Positions 23,391 through 36,700 of a DNA stretch of 64,000 bases are shown here, piece after piece. The position numbers were made by a program, and so were the translations under genes. The stretch spans positions 62,001 through 126,000 of the forward strand of contig WBMZ01010152.1 of assembly GCA_013400975.1 (NCBI GenBank). Reading direction: 5' to 3'. Each line of letters opens with the position of its first letter. Within the stretch, counting starts at the first letter, position 1. The notes beneath the pieces are model-generated. The model saw only the letters and a list, made by a program, of their open reading frames with translations. It ran no database searches and was not told the DNA's origin. The DNA is from Atrichornis clamosus. Taxonomy: Eukaryota; Chordata; Aves; Passeriformes; Menuridae.

Positions 23391-24812
23391 CGTACCCCTT
23401 TGTGCTGCTCTCCAGGGGCTCTCTGGGTCACCTGCCATCCCTCTCCTGGCTCTGGGCAGGTTCTGGGCCCTGGCACCATGGTGGGCTGGGGTGGACCTCC
23501 ACCATCAGCTGGAGTTGAGAGCCCTCCTTGGTGAGGCTGTGACCAAAGCTGTGCAGACACAATGCTTGGTCACAAGCACTGCATTGTTGCACTGCTAAAT
23601 GAATTCATCTCAGAAGTGCCCTGAATAGGAGGCACGAGATGGACCTGCTTGTTCTGGGCAGAGGTTAATGGAGAAAAGATACTCTACACTGGCACTTTCT
23701 AGCTTAAATCTCCTTTCCTTTTAACATTGGCCAAGGTAGTTCAGGCCCTGCTTGTATATATAGATCATGTGTAGGTAATGGCTGAAACACTTCTACCTAC
23801 ACTTGTCAGTTCACTTTTATTTTAATGAAGAATTGTGCCTGTATCATACAATGTTTTTATTACCACCACTGAACTTCTCAAGGTGTTGTTCTGTACACTG
23901 TTGCTGAAGCAAAAACAAGTATAACATCAGTGGGATTAGAAAGCAAACACCTCCTCTCAGTTTACTGAAGGATTTTGCAAACTCAAAAGTTTTGAAATTA
24001 ATAAAAATTATTGGTAAGAGCTATGAATGCTTTTATCTAATTAATATAGTGTTGCCTAATCAATTATTCTTCTATAGTATTGATGATCAGAATATTTATT
24101 AAAGTAATAGTGTTCATAGGAATATGACACCATTAACACTCTGAAAGTATTACATAGTTAATAGTGAATAGGCAATCTTGCCTCTCTTGTGCTGGCCAGA
24201 GCATTTTCTTATTTTCTGTAGGTTGCTACACTGTTACATAATGCAGCTGGCAGGTTGTTTAATTCTTAGCTTCAAACTAGTCAAATGTGTTCTTACCTAA
24301 AGTCTAAGCCTAGAAAGCACTTGTAAATTTGGTTTGTAGAGGTTTTGTGTCAGCATTACCTTTGGCTAGCATTTAGATAGAGGTGTGTTTTATTAATTTA
24401 GATTTTTTTTTAAGAAAACATCGAGTATGGTTGAAATATTCAAAATAAATGTGAGATTAAAAATGGGATTTTTAAAGATTTGAATTGGTGTTTACATCCT
24501 TCATGTCAGTCTTAACCTAGAGATGTGTCGTTAGTACATAGTGCTTGCTAAGGCAGTTTTTAAAGAAAAGGATGGTGTTTTCAGAAACAGTTGAGGTATT
24601 TGGAAGCAGAAATCCTCTGAAAAGTCACAAGAACTTCTGTATCTTCATTATTCCTCTATGGCAAGACTGCTAAAATAGTACTTCTGGGAGCAGTAAAGTA
24701 CTATCAGGGTTTGCTCAAGTGTGACTTCTACCTCATGCTTGCAGGTGTGAAAATAACTTTTTGAAATGGCAACAGAAAAAGAACTAAGGAGAGTTTTTTC
24801 TCTCTCTAATAG
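23391..24812 (+). other. TAF4: TAF4 intron, 3' part, ending in a strong acceptor
   Basis: The first 170 bases or so (to about 23560) stay GC-rich and may be decayed CR1 or another repeat, but I cannot place them. The rest is AT-rich. The intron ends in a pyrimidine tract (about 24794-24808), then AATAG, with the AG at 24811-24812. Confidence 0.6.
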
Positions 24813-24935
24813 ATGCAGCAGCAAGAACTTGCCCAGATGAGGCAGAGGGATGCCAATCTAACGGCACTGGCAGCCATCGGTCCCCGCAAGAAACGGAAGC
24901 TGGATGCACCTGGACTGCTCACCATAGGAGGAGAG
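24813..24935 (+). CDS. TAF4: TAF4 exon (41 codons): conserved C-terminal helical block and basic KKRK
   Basis: The exon runs from ATG (an internal methionine, not a start) to GAG before the donor GTATGT at 24936, phase 0 at both ends. It encodes MQQQELAQMRQRDANLTALA, then AIGPRKKRKLDAPGLLTIGGE. The first 29 residues fit TAF4 closely. TAF4B keeps DANLTALAAIGPRKKR but then reads PLES, so this is TAF4 rather than TAF4B. The Gln/Arg-rich part is a predicted charged helix, and RKKRK is a nuclear-localisation-like basic patch. TAF4 is a core TFIID subunit that forms a histone-fold pair with TAF12 and binds activators. The twelve residues after KKRK (LDAPGLLTIGGE) differ from the Gly/Pro/Ser-rich linker I recall in mammals. 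If the donor is skipped, the frame continues 24 codons to a stop at 25008-25010. Confidence 0.92.
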
Positions 24936-27900
24936 GTATGTCTGTACCCACAGTCAGAGAAATTGCTCTGTCAGAACCTTGCAGGAACACCCAGAGCTGC
25001 TACCTGCTGATGTTGTCAGTGAAGTGTGTCATTTGGAAAGGCAATGCACATCAGAAGGATTGTGAGGCCATTTGATCTTGCCACAGTTAAAATGGCATCT
25101 CAGTTGTATTTTCAAGTTAACTTTCAGTAGATAATTAAAGAATATTTTAAAATAGTCAAATGTGAGGTGTGCGTCTTAAACTGCTCACTGCCTTCATACC
25201 TTTTTCTCCTCTCCATAATCCAAAGGAAAACAAAAGAAAGTGTAGGACATGAAGTATCTGAAAAACTGTAGTTTTACTTTTAACCAAGACTTGTGTAATA
25301 CCAGTGTGGGTTTGTGACAAATGTATGTCCAAACTTCTTCCAGAATGTCAGGTTGTCTCCCACCACTGCAAGGATGAGTTTATAAACATGGTAAATTATA
25401 TGTAATTTCAGTAAGAATACTGTGCTCTAGAAGTAGAGTCAGATTTGTTAGCATGATTCCCCTGTTACTTTGAATGGAGAAGCAGCTGTACTACACAATG
25501 GAATGCAAAATCATGGAAAGCCTGGTCTGTATTAACCAAGGTGGAGAACCAGAGGGATGCGGCTGCACTGCTGTGGGTGTCTCTGTAGGAGCACTGTGTT
25601 GTTCAGTACAGATACACTTGGGCTGCTCTTCGTTCTGCTAAGTCTGCCCACACAGTGGAGTCAGAGGAATTCTCCCTATTACATGCCTGTTCTGAGCAAA
25701 ATGCAAACATTTTGTTTTGAATAGCTAAACTAACAGTTTTGGCTCAGACATATGACTGTCTAAATGCCAGGCATTTCCAAAGGCCTTTTTGTTTCCCATT
25801 TTGGATAGCTTTTATCTGACTTCTCTCTCTTTTCGTGTGCTTAGTGCTAGGGAATTAGCTGAGCTAGGAACAGAAGTGCATCTTGTTTATACTCTAAAAT
25901 TGACTTAGGACTTCAGATACGTAGGAGGTGCTCCTGTTTCTGGTAAAATTAGTTTCAGACTGAGGGAGTTTCACGGGTTTTGTCTTGTCCTGTTATTCCC
26001 TTCCTTTCAGTCTCCCTCCTTTGTCTTACATTTGGTAAAGAATTCTGTTCTCCTCTGCATGCACCTGTAACAAATCTTGCAGCAACAGGCCAAAAGAAGC
26101 TTTCATTAGAAGCTCAACTGGGTAGTGATAGCTATGGCTTTCACTCATTTAAAAATAATTTGAACCTTCTAATAACACACGGATCCCTTCAGAATTTAAC
26201 AGGTGTATATTCCTCTTTCGTCTTCACTTGACCAAAGCAATATTTTCTCCAAAGCATCAAAATTTAATTTTTATTGTCTATTGTCCCTTTAAAAAAAAAG
26301 ATTATTTTGTAAGCTTTCATGTTTTGATGAACAAAATTGTGGTCGCCTTCAGTGAGTGAAGCATTTTGTTCAGAGCTCCATACCTGAATGGGTTATGATG
26401 AAAAGCTTCCCTCTCTTTAGAAGCTTCTTATCCTCCTGGTCCAGTGCTTCAAGGTAAAATAAAAGTCTGGGGCAAATTCCAAAGGCTTCTGGAGATTTTT
26501 ACTTCCTTGTGCTGCTCCCCTAGCCCAAATTTTGCTGAACAACTGCATTGTTCAATTGGCAAACTATCCTTGAAGGTTTTGCCGATACATGGATTTCCTG
26601 GAGCCATGAATTGTGTGCCAGTTCAGATGGAACTGCTCCCATCCCTCTTCTCCTTGCTTCTAACCATCCTGGCCAGCTCACATAGATGGCTGACTGGAAG
26701 CTGATTTCAAGGTCTTGGACACTGTATCTGCATTATTCAGTGTCTTTTGTAGGGAATAGGAGCTAAAGTACTGTCAAAGCTGTGTCACTCAAGTTGGCTG
26801 CTAGAATGTCCCTTTCTGTTATTTTCTGATCTTATTAGGGCTGCTATGCAGAAATAAATTCCTTCAAAGTGTTTCACTGTAAAAAGGTACTGGAATTTTG
26901 TCTAAGACTGTCTGATACCCCTTCTTTGGGTTTCTGGAGATTATAAACATTGTGTTCTGTGGTACCAACATCCCCTTAGCCCAGTTCCACCTTCAGATGT
27001 CTGACCTCCACTATGCTCTATGACACTCTGATTTCTCTAAGCAATTTCTAAGCTGCTTAAACTCCTTGCTCCTGATAATCTCTCATTGCAAGGTCTGACT
27101 TGGCCAGAGCTTCCTTGGCCTGTCCTTTTTTTTCTTTTGTCAACATACCCAGTTTTTGCATTGAGGCTGCTTGTCTCGTCACTAATCTGTTTTGACTTAC
27201 ATGTCTGCTTTTGTTGCAGCTGGGACACTGCATGTTTGCTGATCCAAAGGGAAATCATTTACAAATCATCCCACCCTGGCATGTTACATTTTTTTCCTTT
27301 TCTAAACTAACTCTTGTTTGATATTTTACTTAGTTGCATAGACCATTTTTCAATGAGAAGTGTTGGATTTCAGACCAGCTTCTCAGTTTAACAAAAATAC
27401 TAACTCACAATTACTTTCTGGAAATCAGACCTTTTTAATAATACCCTTTTCATCTGAGCAGGAGGTCACTTTAGGGAGTAACGGATATTCTGCATAAGAG
27501 AAAAAGTTGGTAGAAAAGCTTTGTATTTCTGTGTTCAGGTACTGTTTGTTGTATAGCAAAATAGCTCTTCTACAGCTTTTATAAATGTGAAAAAGCTTTT
27601 GCTCATAACTGCGAATATTTTCCACCAGCACTTTGTTTGAGAGTATTTTCTCTAAACTCATTCTCTGTCTCACAATGCCAAAGCTCATTTGGACTTCTCT
27701 GCTTGTTTCCAAGCCATAGCTAAATAGACTTTTTTTTTGGATGGCAGGATTACCATAAGTTATCAAGACCAGGCCCACTGTTTGTCTCTCCTGTACTAAT
27801 ACAGGTTTGGGTTTTTTTATGGGGGACCTGAAAAATCAGCAGTTTTGGAGTGAATTTATTTTTACATGGTTTTTTTTTTTTACTTGCTTCTACATGCAAC

Positions 27901-30900
27901 CATATCAAAAATGCCTTTCCAAAAAGTGGGAAAAAAAATTTCATGGAAAAGTGGATGAGCAGGGACTCTGTTCTCAAATAACACTGCCACCAAAGGTGTG
28001 ACTGGATTCAGACCATCAATACACACCAGCTTGAGCTAATCTGTGTAACCTCCTATCCCAGTCCCAAGTAGTGCATTCCTGCCCCTTCCCGTTGCTTGGC
28101 TCTGGCTCTGGCACCCTGGGCTAACCCATTTCCATTTGACAAACAGGAAAAAGATTCATCTAACAACAGTAAAAAGTGAATAGTTCCTACTTAGCTTGTT
28201 GAAGCAGTTTGGCCTAGAGCCCAGTGAACACTGGAAAAGGAATTTACCACCAGACAGATACAGCAAATGTGAGATCACCTGCACTTCATTCGCTTCCTTT
28301 TTATACCTTTCTTGTCTGCTCATATTTGAGATGATCTGCTAGAAACAGCTGCCTCTGTAGCAGCCAGCAGCTCATCAGTGATTCAGCCTGCTTATTATTA
28401 TAATGTGCTTTAGATCAAGAGTGAAGGAGAAGGGGTAAAGAGAAACGAGATACCTTTGGAAGGATTCAACTTCTCTGCCTGGCAGAGTTGAAAATACTGC
28501 ATTTGCAGCATTTTTTAGGGATTTTCCATTTCTTTAATAATACTAGACAAAAATTATTGGAAAATATCTTCTAAAGTCACAGCTTTTTGGAATGTAATGC
28601 ATGATTCTCAAGTCAGGTATCTAACAGTCCTGACCCATGGTACTGATTTAGCAGCAGGGCTGCCCTGCTCTGATCTGTGCTGTGGTCCTGGTAATGCCTG
28701 TGTGGCACTCAGCAGTGAGTGGCACAAACATGTTACAACTTACAGGGCAGCACCCACTTCAGGTCTCCAGTTAGCATCCCGAAGCACCTCTAGTGTCAGA
28801 TTAAGTATAAGTTTTGAGTTGCTTTTGTTTACCTTAATTGCTTTTTGTTTGATTTTGAATCTATTCAGTTCACATTTTAAATGTTTTTTTCTTGAATTGT
28901 AAGGCTTTTAAGAGGATTAAAATTTTGGTTTGTTTATGAAATAGATATTTTAATGTAATTTTAAGAACTAATGCTTTAAGAAAAGGATTAACCATCAGAA
29001 GACTAGGTCAGGTAGCTTTAAAAATTAAATATTTGAGTACTGCTAAGGTGGCATGAATGCAGAATTTGCATATTTTTAAGTCCTTCATTTTTTATTATGA
29101 AATTAAAATGTAGATGTTAAATACAAGTATTTTTCTGTATTTAATAATAATACTCATAATTAAATAATTTAGCTTTTCATCAAAACCTATGATTGGTATC
29201 TGAAAATACATAAATACAGAGTATATGTTTGAAATATCTGAGGGTATAATTTGTTTAAATATCAAGTGAAAGCCCTCTCCTGGTACTTGCTGGCACAGAT
29301 GGTTTTTGAATACTGAGCTTCCAAAGGCAGCTTCAGGGCTAGTTCAGTGAATCACCGCTCATTGAAGACAGTCATTTTAGGGATAAGAAAAAACCCTCTT
29401 TCTCACACAGCAGAAGAGCAGTCATCTTAAGAATATTCAGCAAGCTATCCCAAACACCATCTTTCAAAATGTGCAGGACCATATGTTGGGCCAGTGCTCA
29501 AGGGAGATCTGGTACTCTCTGTGTTTTCGCATCCAGTATATTCCAGCCATTATATTAGTCAAAAAAATAATGTTCTTGCAGACCTGGAAAGTCCCAAAAC
29601 TAACAGTTAAAACAGTGATGTTTTGTGTAGAGGAAAGCTAATTACTGAAGTGATTGTGAGATGTATTTTGGGTGCGAGGCACCACATTTTTAAATAAAAT
29701 TAATCTTTCAGATGGTATAATTTGAGTATTTTAAAGCTGTTTTCATGTTTAGGTTTTGTACAAAACATGATTAAGATTCTGGTTTAAGAATTGGAAATCT
29801 GTGTTATACCAGATGCTTCCAAATGCAGACATAGAGAAATTACTTAATATTACTGACTATTAGATCTTTGTTCTATTAGTAACTCCTGAATTTTAAGTGG
29901 AAATGTAAGAATGAATTCAGGATTACGTGGGAAGCACCTAGGTGCTGTGACAGATTGGAAAAAGGTACTTTTGACTGCAGTGTCTTTTTGGCTCTCCAGT
30001 ATTGAAGGTGATTAATTTGCACCATTTCAGCTGACATTCTCTCTTCATGCTTGGGTTATCCATGGACATTTCAGCAATGCCTGCAATTATTCCTCAAATC
30101 CGTTGTCAGTATTTTAACAAAATCAAGAAGATATCAGGATACTAGGTAATTTTCCCTTTGGAATGGGTCATACATGAGCTGTCTCTTGGGAAAGCTGGCC
30201 TTGTTTCCTTCCCTTCTTGCCCTTTTCAACAAAAAGAGATGTGTGGTGTGTCCTGCAGAAGTCTTTGTTACAGAAGGGTTGTGCCTTGGCTTCTGTCCAA
30301 AGTTTCTACTCAATGAATATCACCCTCTTTTAGAAGTTCATGAATCATCCAATACATGAGGCATAACTGCTCCTGACAGATCCCAAAGTACTAGAATCAA
30401 GGAATAGTCTTTTATTTTGGGGAAAACACCAATCACTGGCATTGCCATTCTCTGAGCAAATCTTTAGGCCGTTCCCTCACCTTTCTGGAACTGAAGTTAA
30501 TTTAATGGCATCCACTTTCAAAGATCCTTGGAACTACTTGTTCAACAAGTCAAGTCTCAGCTTGGTCTTCATACTGTAGAGCTGACTCTTGAAAAATTAC
30601 TTTTTGTTTAAAGTGGTCAAGATAAGCTTAGAAAGCACTGGAATCTAAAGCTGCTTCACACTGCTTAAACTTGAGTTATATGAAAGAGATACAATAGACC
30701 AGAACACCTTTTGCAAGCATTTATGGATCAAGAAGTTAAAGTTTGCTTGTTGTGCTTGTTAAGCCTGTAGACTAAGAGCAGAACAGGAGGGATTTTTATG
30801 ATTTATTGTATCATTGCCTTTTCAAGCACTCTTTGCTCCATGTCTCACTGACATGATATAACACAGTGTTCTCTCAGCCCTGTTTTGGTGTAGGATGTCA

Positions 30901-33017
30901 CTGCTGCTGACAGCTATGACTTCATTTGAGATATCCCAAAACTATCAGTTAAATTTATGGGTTTGAATTTTCAAGGAGACAGAAGAAAGGATTCTGTCCT
31001 TATATTTTTAAATGGAATTACATGCATACTACTTTATGAATCTTGAAAATCTCAAGTTTGGCGTCAACTTCTGTGGCTTGTTTTACTCCTTGTTTTCAAA
31101 ATCAAATAAATATTAAAATAGGTCACCATAAATGTGTTGATATCTATTTGAAATTTGGTCTTTGAAACTCTATATAGATGTTATCCTAATTAGTAATTGC
31201 ACTTTTTTCTCTTAAATAAATGAGATTTCAATTTAAAAATCAATTGCCCCAGTGATGAATTTTCATTTTTAAACATTTAATTTCAAACTGTGTTTCAGCC
31301 TCTGATGAATACAGACTGGATTTTTTTAGAATTCTAGTTTTATTTTGTGAAACAAGACTTGTAAACATTAATGCATCTTACAGGCTTAGCAGTAAAAACT
31401 AGGAAGGCACTAAAGATGATGGATAATGCTGGGTTTACATTGATGATTAATAATTGTAACAGGGAGTGAATGTGTAGAAATACATTTCTGTGCCTGTTGC
31501 AAATAGGCAGGAGTACAGACAGTGAGTCAGGAGGCAGTAGAACATTTTTGCATGGATCTCAGTTGACAGGAGGAAAAAAGGCAGGCAGCAATGCAAGAAA
31601 ATAGCAAGTGGGGTCTGTGCCAGGAAAAACATTCTTTTTTACTAGTAGAACAGGTTTGCATACTGTGTGTATTCCTTTGATCTATGTAACACAAAATATT
31701 CTGACAGAGATTCAATGATATTAATAATTTTTCCTTATTGGCCCAGACAAATTTGATTTTTACTTCATTTGGAGATGGAAGTGGTAGCTGATCCCACCTG
31801 ACTACGTGATGTTGATCTAGCATGCAGAAGGAGACCATGAGCATTTCTTTCTCTGCTTTTCAAGGGTTTCTTACTGGATTCTTAAATAATGTTTTGTTCT
31901 GGTTTGTTTTTTTTTTGTGGAAATCCTCATTCTTGGTTGCAAAAGGAAAAAATCACTGCATTTCTAAAAGAAAATAATGGTATCAATGTAGTAATATTAA
32001 ATACAATTGTTTTATTTATGGATACCTTATAAATATAATGTGTGCAGCTTATTAGCATGGAAAATGAGAACTTGGCACAATGACTTCTGAGTAGCTAATA
32101 GTTCATCCATTATTTGTCAGACCCTGTGGAGCTCTACTGCTGTTCCTGGGAAAGTTATGGTTTTCTTGCAAAAGGCAGCTACCCTTGAGGATGTGTGGGG
32201 ACAGAGGTTATGTGAGTTTGCTTTTGGGGTTTTTTGGGAGTTGGTTTTGGGTTGAGTTTTTCTGTGTTTTCAGTTGTCTTCTCCATTTGTCTCCCTGATT
32301 TTCAGACACCGAAGGATAAAATCTATTTTGCAGTCTCTGTTTTTCTGGCACTTATAATTACAGAACTTTTCTTTCTTCTGGCTAAATAAACTGATAAGAC
32401 TAAGAGAAAGTCTAGGAGGGTCAGTTGAGGGTTTGTCCACTGACTTTAGAAGGTAAGGCCCAAGGTGCTGTGACAATTTTAGATGTCAGTGAAAATAATT
32501 TTTAAAACCTGACCAGAAAATTTTCAAGGTGTAACATTTCAACCTGTACATGGAAAGATTCATACCTGTATCTTAACGTGGCAATGTTTCCCATTTAAGT
32601 AATTCTTCCCTGGAGCAGTCAGATGAATCCTCAAATAGATTAATTTCCTTCTCCCTTCCATCCTATTCAATGCCAGGTAAATTTTTTCCTTTTTGTCTAA
32701 AAATTTATTTACTGAAGTTAACATTTGGAAAAAGTTTAAAGAATGTAAGATGTATTAAGATGCACATTTTTGGATTTTTTTCAGCCCAATTCTTTTATAG
32801 GCACTCAAGTAATGTATTGGTCCTACAGAGAGTGACAATTAAGGTAACAGTTATTTAACATTTTTAGTTTACCCTGAGCCTTTGGGCAAATAGTCTTGAA
32901 CTTCAAGGGAATCCAGTTGCCAGCTTCTAAACACCCTACCTAGAAGTGCTGCCCAGAAGTTGTTATTTTACTTGCTGTCGGTTGTAGAACCAAACGATGG
33001 TCCATGCTGTGTGTCCC
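24936..33017 (+). other. TAF4: Donor and start of the next TAF4 intron; no exon seen
   Basis: The donor is GTATGT. Beyond it the sequence is AT-rich with only short unassigned frames on both strands. I looked for a + strand block encoding the conserved TAF4 C-terminus (of the type RITRVNLRDLIFC) and did not find one. No recent mobile element was recognised. Confidence 0.5.
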
Positions 33018-33735
33018 TGTGGTGGTTTAAACCAGCTGGGAGTTAAACTCCAAAGAAGCCGCTCCACTTCCCTCCTTCCCAGCCTTGCAGTGAGAGCAGG
33101 ACACAGGCAGAGAATGTGGGATGAGATAATTTACTGAAAACAAACAGCAATGGGATAAGAAATGCGCAGCAACAATATTAATATCAAAAGAGTGCAAAAG
33201 AGCAGGAGATTTACACACAAAAGGTGCTTCCCACCTCACTCAGTTCCATGTGGCCAAGACCAAACCAAGACTGTGGATGTTCCCACCATGACATGCAGCT
33301 GTTCCTGGGACAAAGATGAGGTGGTGGGTGCTCCCACAGCCACATTTCCGATCCCTGAGACAACAAAACCCAGTGATGGACAACCCCACAAAGAGCTGGA
33401 TCGTCCACGTTGTGCCGCCCGCTCCGGCTGTGGTCAGCAGGGCTCCGCTGGGGCTCGGCTGCGGTCACCGCCTGGAGCCGCGGCTGTGTCCTCCTGAGGG
33501 ACGGGCGGGATGAGCAGCGGTAGGAGGGCACTCCACAGTGCTGCTTTCACAACTTCCTGGGGGAAGAAACACAGCAAAACTCCACAATTCGGGTGTAGGG
33601 TCACATTTGCCCGTTGAAGCCACGCCCAGCACTGATGTGTGTGGTACAGAATAGCAGTGGCCAAACCCACGGGGCTCCGGGCGGCACCAGCACTGTGCCC
33701 TATATACTGCTGAATGTGGTCTGCTGATAAAAAAG
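33018..33735. mobile_element. Probable endogenous-retrovirus solo LTR (end approximate)
   Basis: The block opens TGTGGTGGTTTAAACCAGCT and continues GGGAGTTAAACTCCAAAGAA then GCCGCTCCACTTCCC. This is the style of abundant passerine ERV LTRs that begin TGTGGTGGTTT and soon read AAGCCGCTC. It is sharply GC- and CpG-richer than its surroundings, especially 33410-33520, and ends near a TATATACTG-containing stretch. I find no gag, pol or env frames beside it, so a solo LTR is the simplest reading. The 3' border is uncertain: GGCACCAGCA ending at 33692 is one possible terminus, but the flanks (GTCCC before, CTGTG after) do not form a target-site duplication. The family name and orientation are not established. 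The assignment rests on memory of avian LTR wording. Confidence 0.55.
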
Positions 33736-36700
33736 TAGAAGGTCTTGAATTTAAAAACAAAACAAAACATAAAAAAGCCTGACAGATAAATATTTTATTC
33801 AGAACTTGATGTCTTATTATGTGTTCTACAAATTACCCCTTCATTTTAAGTAGTCCCAAGGAAACAAGCTCAGTATATAAGAAAGAGAAATTAAGACAGG
33901 CCTTTAATGGTTTCCTTTTACCATGTGCAAGTCTTCCAAGATTTTACTCTAAGTCAGAATGTTTTCTTTGTTTTTCTGAATATTTCATGTGTGCATATCA
34001 TATATATATATGTGCACAAAATTTAAAGTCAGGTGCCTGCTACAGGTTTCATAAGTGATGTCATCACAAAATGACACAATACCAGCAGTTCGTAGTGCAG
34101 GCAAATTTTTTTGGAACAACTTTGCTGTTCAAGGAACATGATGCATTTTAATCCCTGTGATCTATTCTAAATTGTAAGAGTATTTTGAGCAAACACTTGT
34201 TTAATATGGAAATGAATGCTCACCCTTCTTTCACATATGTTGACCAGTCTCCTACTGTCCACATTCCTCCTTCAGAATTTGGCTGAAATCTGCCAATGAT
34301 AAAATTCGAAGGTGGGGCTCAAATGTTTAAACTTGGAGCTGAAACGAGCCTTTCAGCTTTGTGAAAAGCTGTTCACAGATACAAGAACAGTGAGCTTGGC
34401 ACATCCTCTCTTTGTAGGAGAGATGGCACAGAGGGTCCTGTTTGGCCACATTCACGAGTAGCATTTGAGCTCCCAACCTGCAAGGACATGTGCACATGCT
34501 TAGCTTAAGCAGAGTGGTTAGTTTGTTTGAAGTCAGTAATGTGCCTCGTGTAGAACATTAATTACCTGCAATGAGCTTTTGTTGGAGCACTGTGTTCCTG
34601 TCAATCTCCTTGCCTTTCCTACTGCACGAGCTCGTCTTTGCTAACTTGTAACTGGTTCTGATGTAGGAAAATGCTTTATTTTCTCTTTTGTTTCCTTTAG
34701 TAAAAACACGGTTTTCTTTCTAGAAATTGGCACATTGCATGGTTTTGAAAAGTCCCATGCTATTTGACCATGGAAGTCTTTGGGACTATCAATGTGTATT
34801 AAATGCAGGTTTATGAAGTTTCCCAATGTGTCTTGAATATTACAGGCAGTATTTTGCTTTCAAAGAAATAATACAGTAAAAACAGCTAATAGTGGGATCT
34901 TCATCTTGGTGTTCCTTTTATTACACACTCTGTTCTAGTGAGTGACTAGGAAGAAGGGAGTTTTTGTTTTTTGTTTTGCCTCTAGTCAAACAGGAGCATG
35001 CTGGTTAAAGGGATTCTGTGGGGGCTGGAGAGGGCCTGAGGGAACTCGGAGAGACATCTACCACCAGCAGCTTGTCTGTTCTAGCTAATTATAGCTGGGG
35101 TACTGTTTACTTTAGTGGTGTACTCCTTATTTATTAGTTACTTGGTTACTGCTTGCCTTCAAGTTACAGGCTGGCAGCCAGTTCCTGCAGGGGAGGTGCA
35201 ACAAACAGGGAGGGAAGGGCATCAGGCAGCACTGCAGCTCCCTGACCTTGGCAAGAGTTTGTCCACTGGTGGAGTTTGGGGTTTTTTAATATAGGCAACC
35301 CAAGAGATGGTCAAAAAGAGAAGCAGAGGAGTTTAAAATAGCAACAATTTAAGGAAATTTTTTACCATCTAGAGGGACTATGGTGATAAAATTATCACTA
35401 GTGTCTCCACGACTTGTAAGTCACTCGGGGTTTTTTCCCCTCCTTCTCTACTTGTCTTTGGAACAAAATCTCGCTTTTTTAGCCTGTGTGAAGTTACTTT
35501 GATTTGAATAAAATTATGGTCTTTTATAGCGTTTTAACTGGTCCCACTTGGCGGGATTCTGGAGTTGGTTTCACGGGTAGTTTTGCTATCTGGTAGGTTA
35601 GTTACAGATCACTTTTCCAAGCATGACTGCATACACACACACATTTCACAGTGTTAACTAAAACTAAGTTAAATTATTACACAACTTGTGTATGGAAGCC
35701 CTAGGTCATTTAGGAATCTCAGTCATTAGGAGTCAGACTTCTAGGCCATTGAACCACTTTGGGAAGTCTTACCCGAACTCACCCTGTCACTTCTCTGATG
35801 AGCTTTGAGCTGGCCCATGGATCAGGTGTCTGAAGGAGGTAGAGCAGTAGACCTGTTTTCAGTGGCTTTTGTCACTCTGTAGTAATCTTGGTGTACTAAT
35901 TATCTCTGCAAACACAAGGACAAAGAACAGTAGTGTTGGATGGGAATGCAAATGAAGAGAATGATGAGATTTGCTGCAGCTGTGTTTGAGAAAGTAGAAG
36001 ATATCATAAATAGTGATTTCCATGCTTTAGCAGCATGAAAATAATGTTGGCCCATGCTGCAGTTATCAATAAGAGAGCTAATTCTCCAGTCTTTCTGAGC
36101 ATGACAGTCTCTTGCAAAGCCAGGAGCATAACAAGAGCTGAACCTCTATATGATGGACCAATTACTGAACAATTTAGAGGAAGCTCTGCCGGGAGAATGA
36201 GCAAAAAGTTCTGTAAATAAGTCAAAGTTTCTGTCTCCAAAGGAGAAGGTAGGGAATACAAGGAGCACAACAGGTTAAACATCCTCGGCCAAAGAAGTGA
36301 GTACCCCTAGGCAGACCAGCATCTCTAATCAGTGGTAGTGGTATGAGCTCTGAGGGGAGGGAAATTCAGGCTCTCATGTAACATTAAAAAGGACAAGCAG
36401 TCTGTCAGGGGAAACAGTCATTGGCGTGGGATTTCTTCTCTTGATCAAAAAGACAGCAGCACTGCAGTCTGCTTTATCTATAGGGGAGGTGTTGGCAGAG
36501 GGCATTTTTTTCCCAGGCCATATAACTGGCCTGTGATACGTTTTTCCCAACCCATAAAAGAAGCCACCTACATTTCTCTCTTTTGCAGGCTTTTGTTAAT
36601 ACCTCGGTTTTCTTTTTTTAGTTTGTTTTTTCATTTTTATGTTATTACAATTTTTAAAAAGCAACTTTAAGAAACATCTTTACAAAGCAAAAAATGAGCT

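Noticed and set aside
22753..23598. Several overlapping frames of 70-195 codons on both strands that look like a gene.
   Set aside because: They lie in CR1 LINE sequence. The recognisable blocks (CTLSKFA, ALVRPNL) belong to its broken reverse transcriptase.
33162..33770. Frames of 65-111 codons on both strands at the GC-rich block.
   Set aside because: They fall inside the LTR-like block. GC-rich sequence is open by chance and no viral protein motif is seen.
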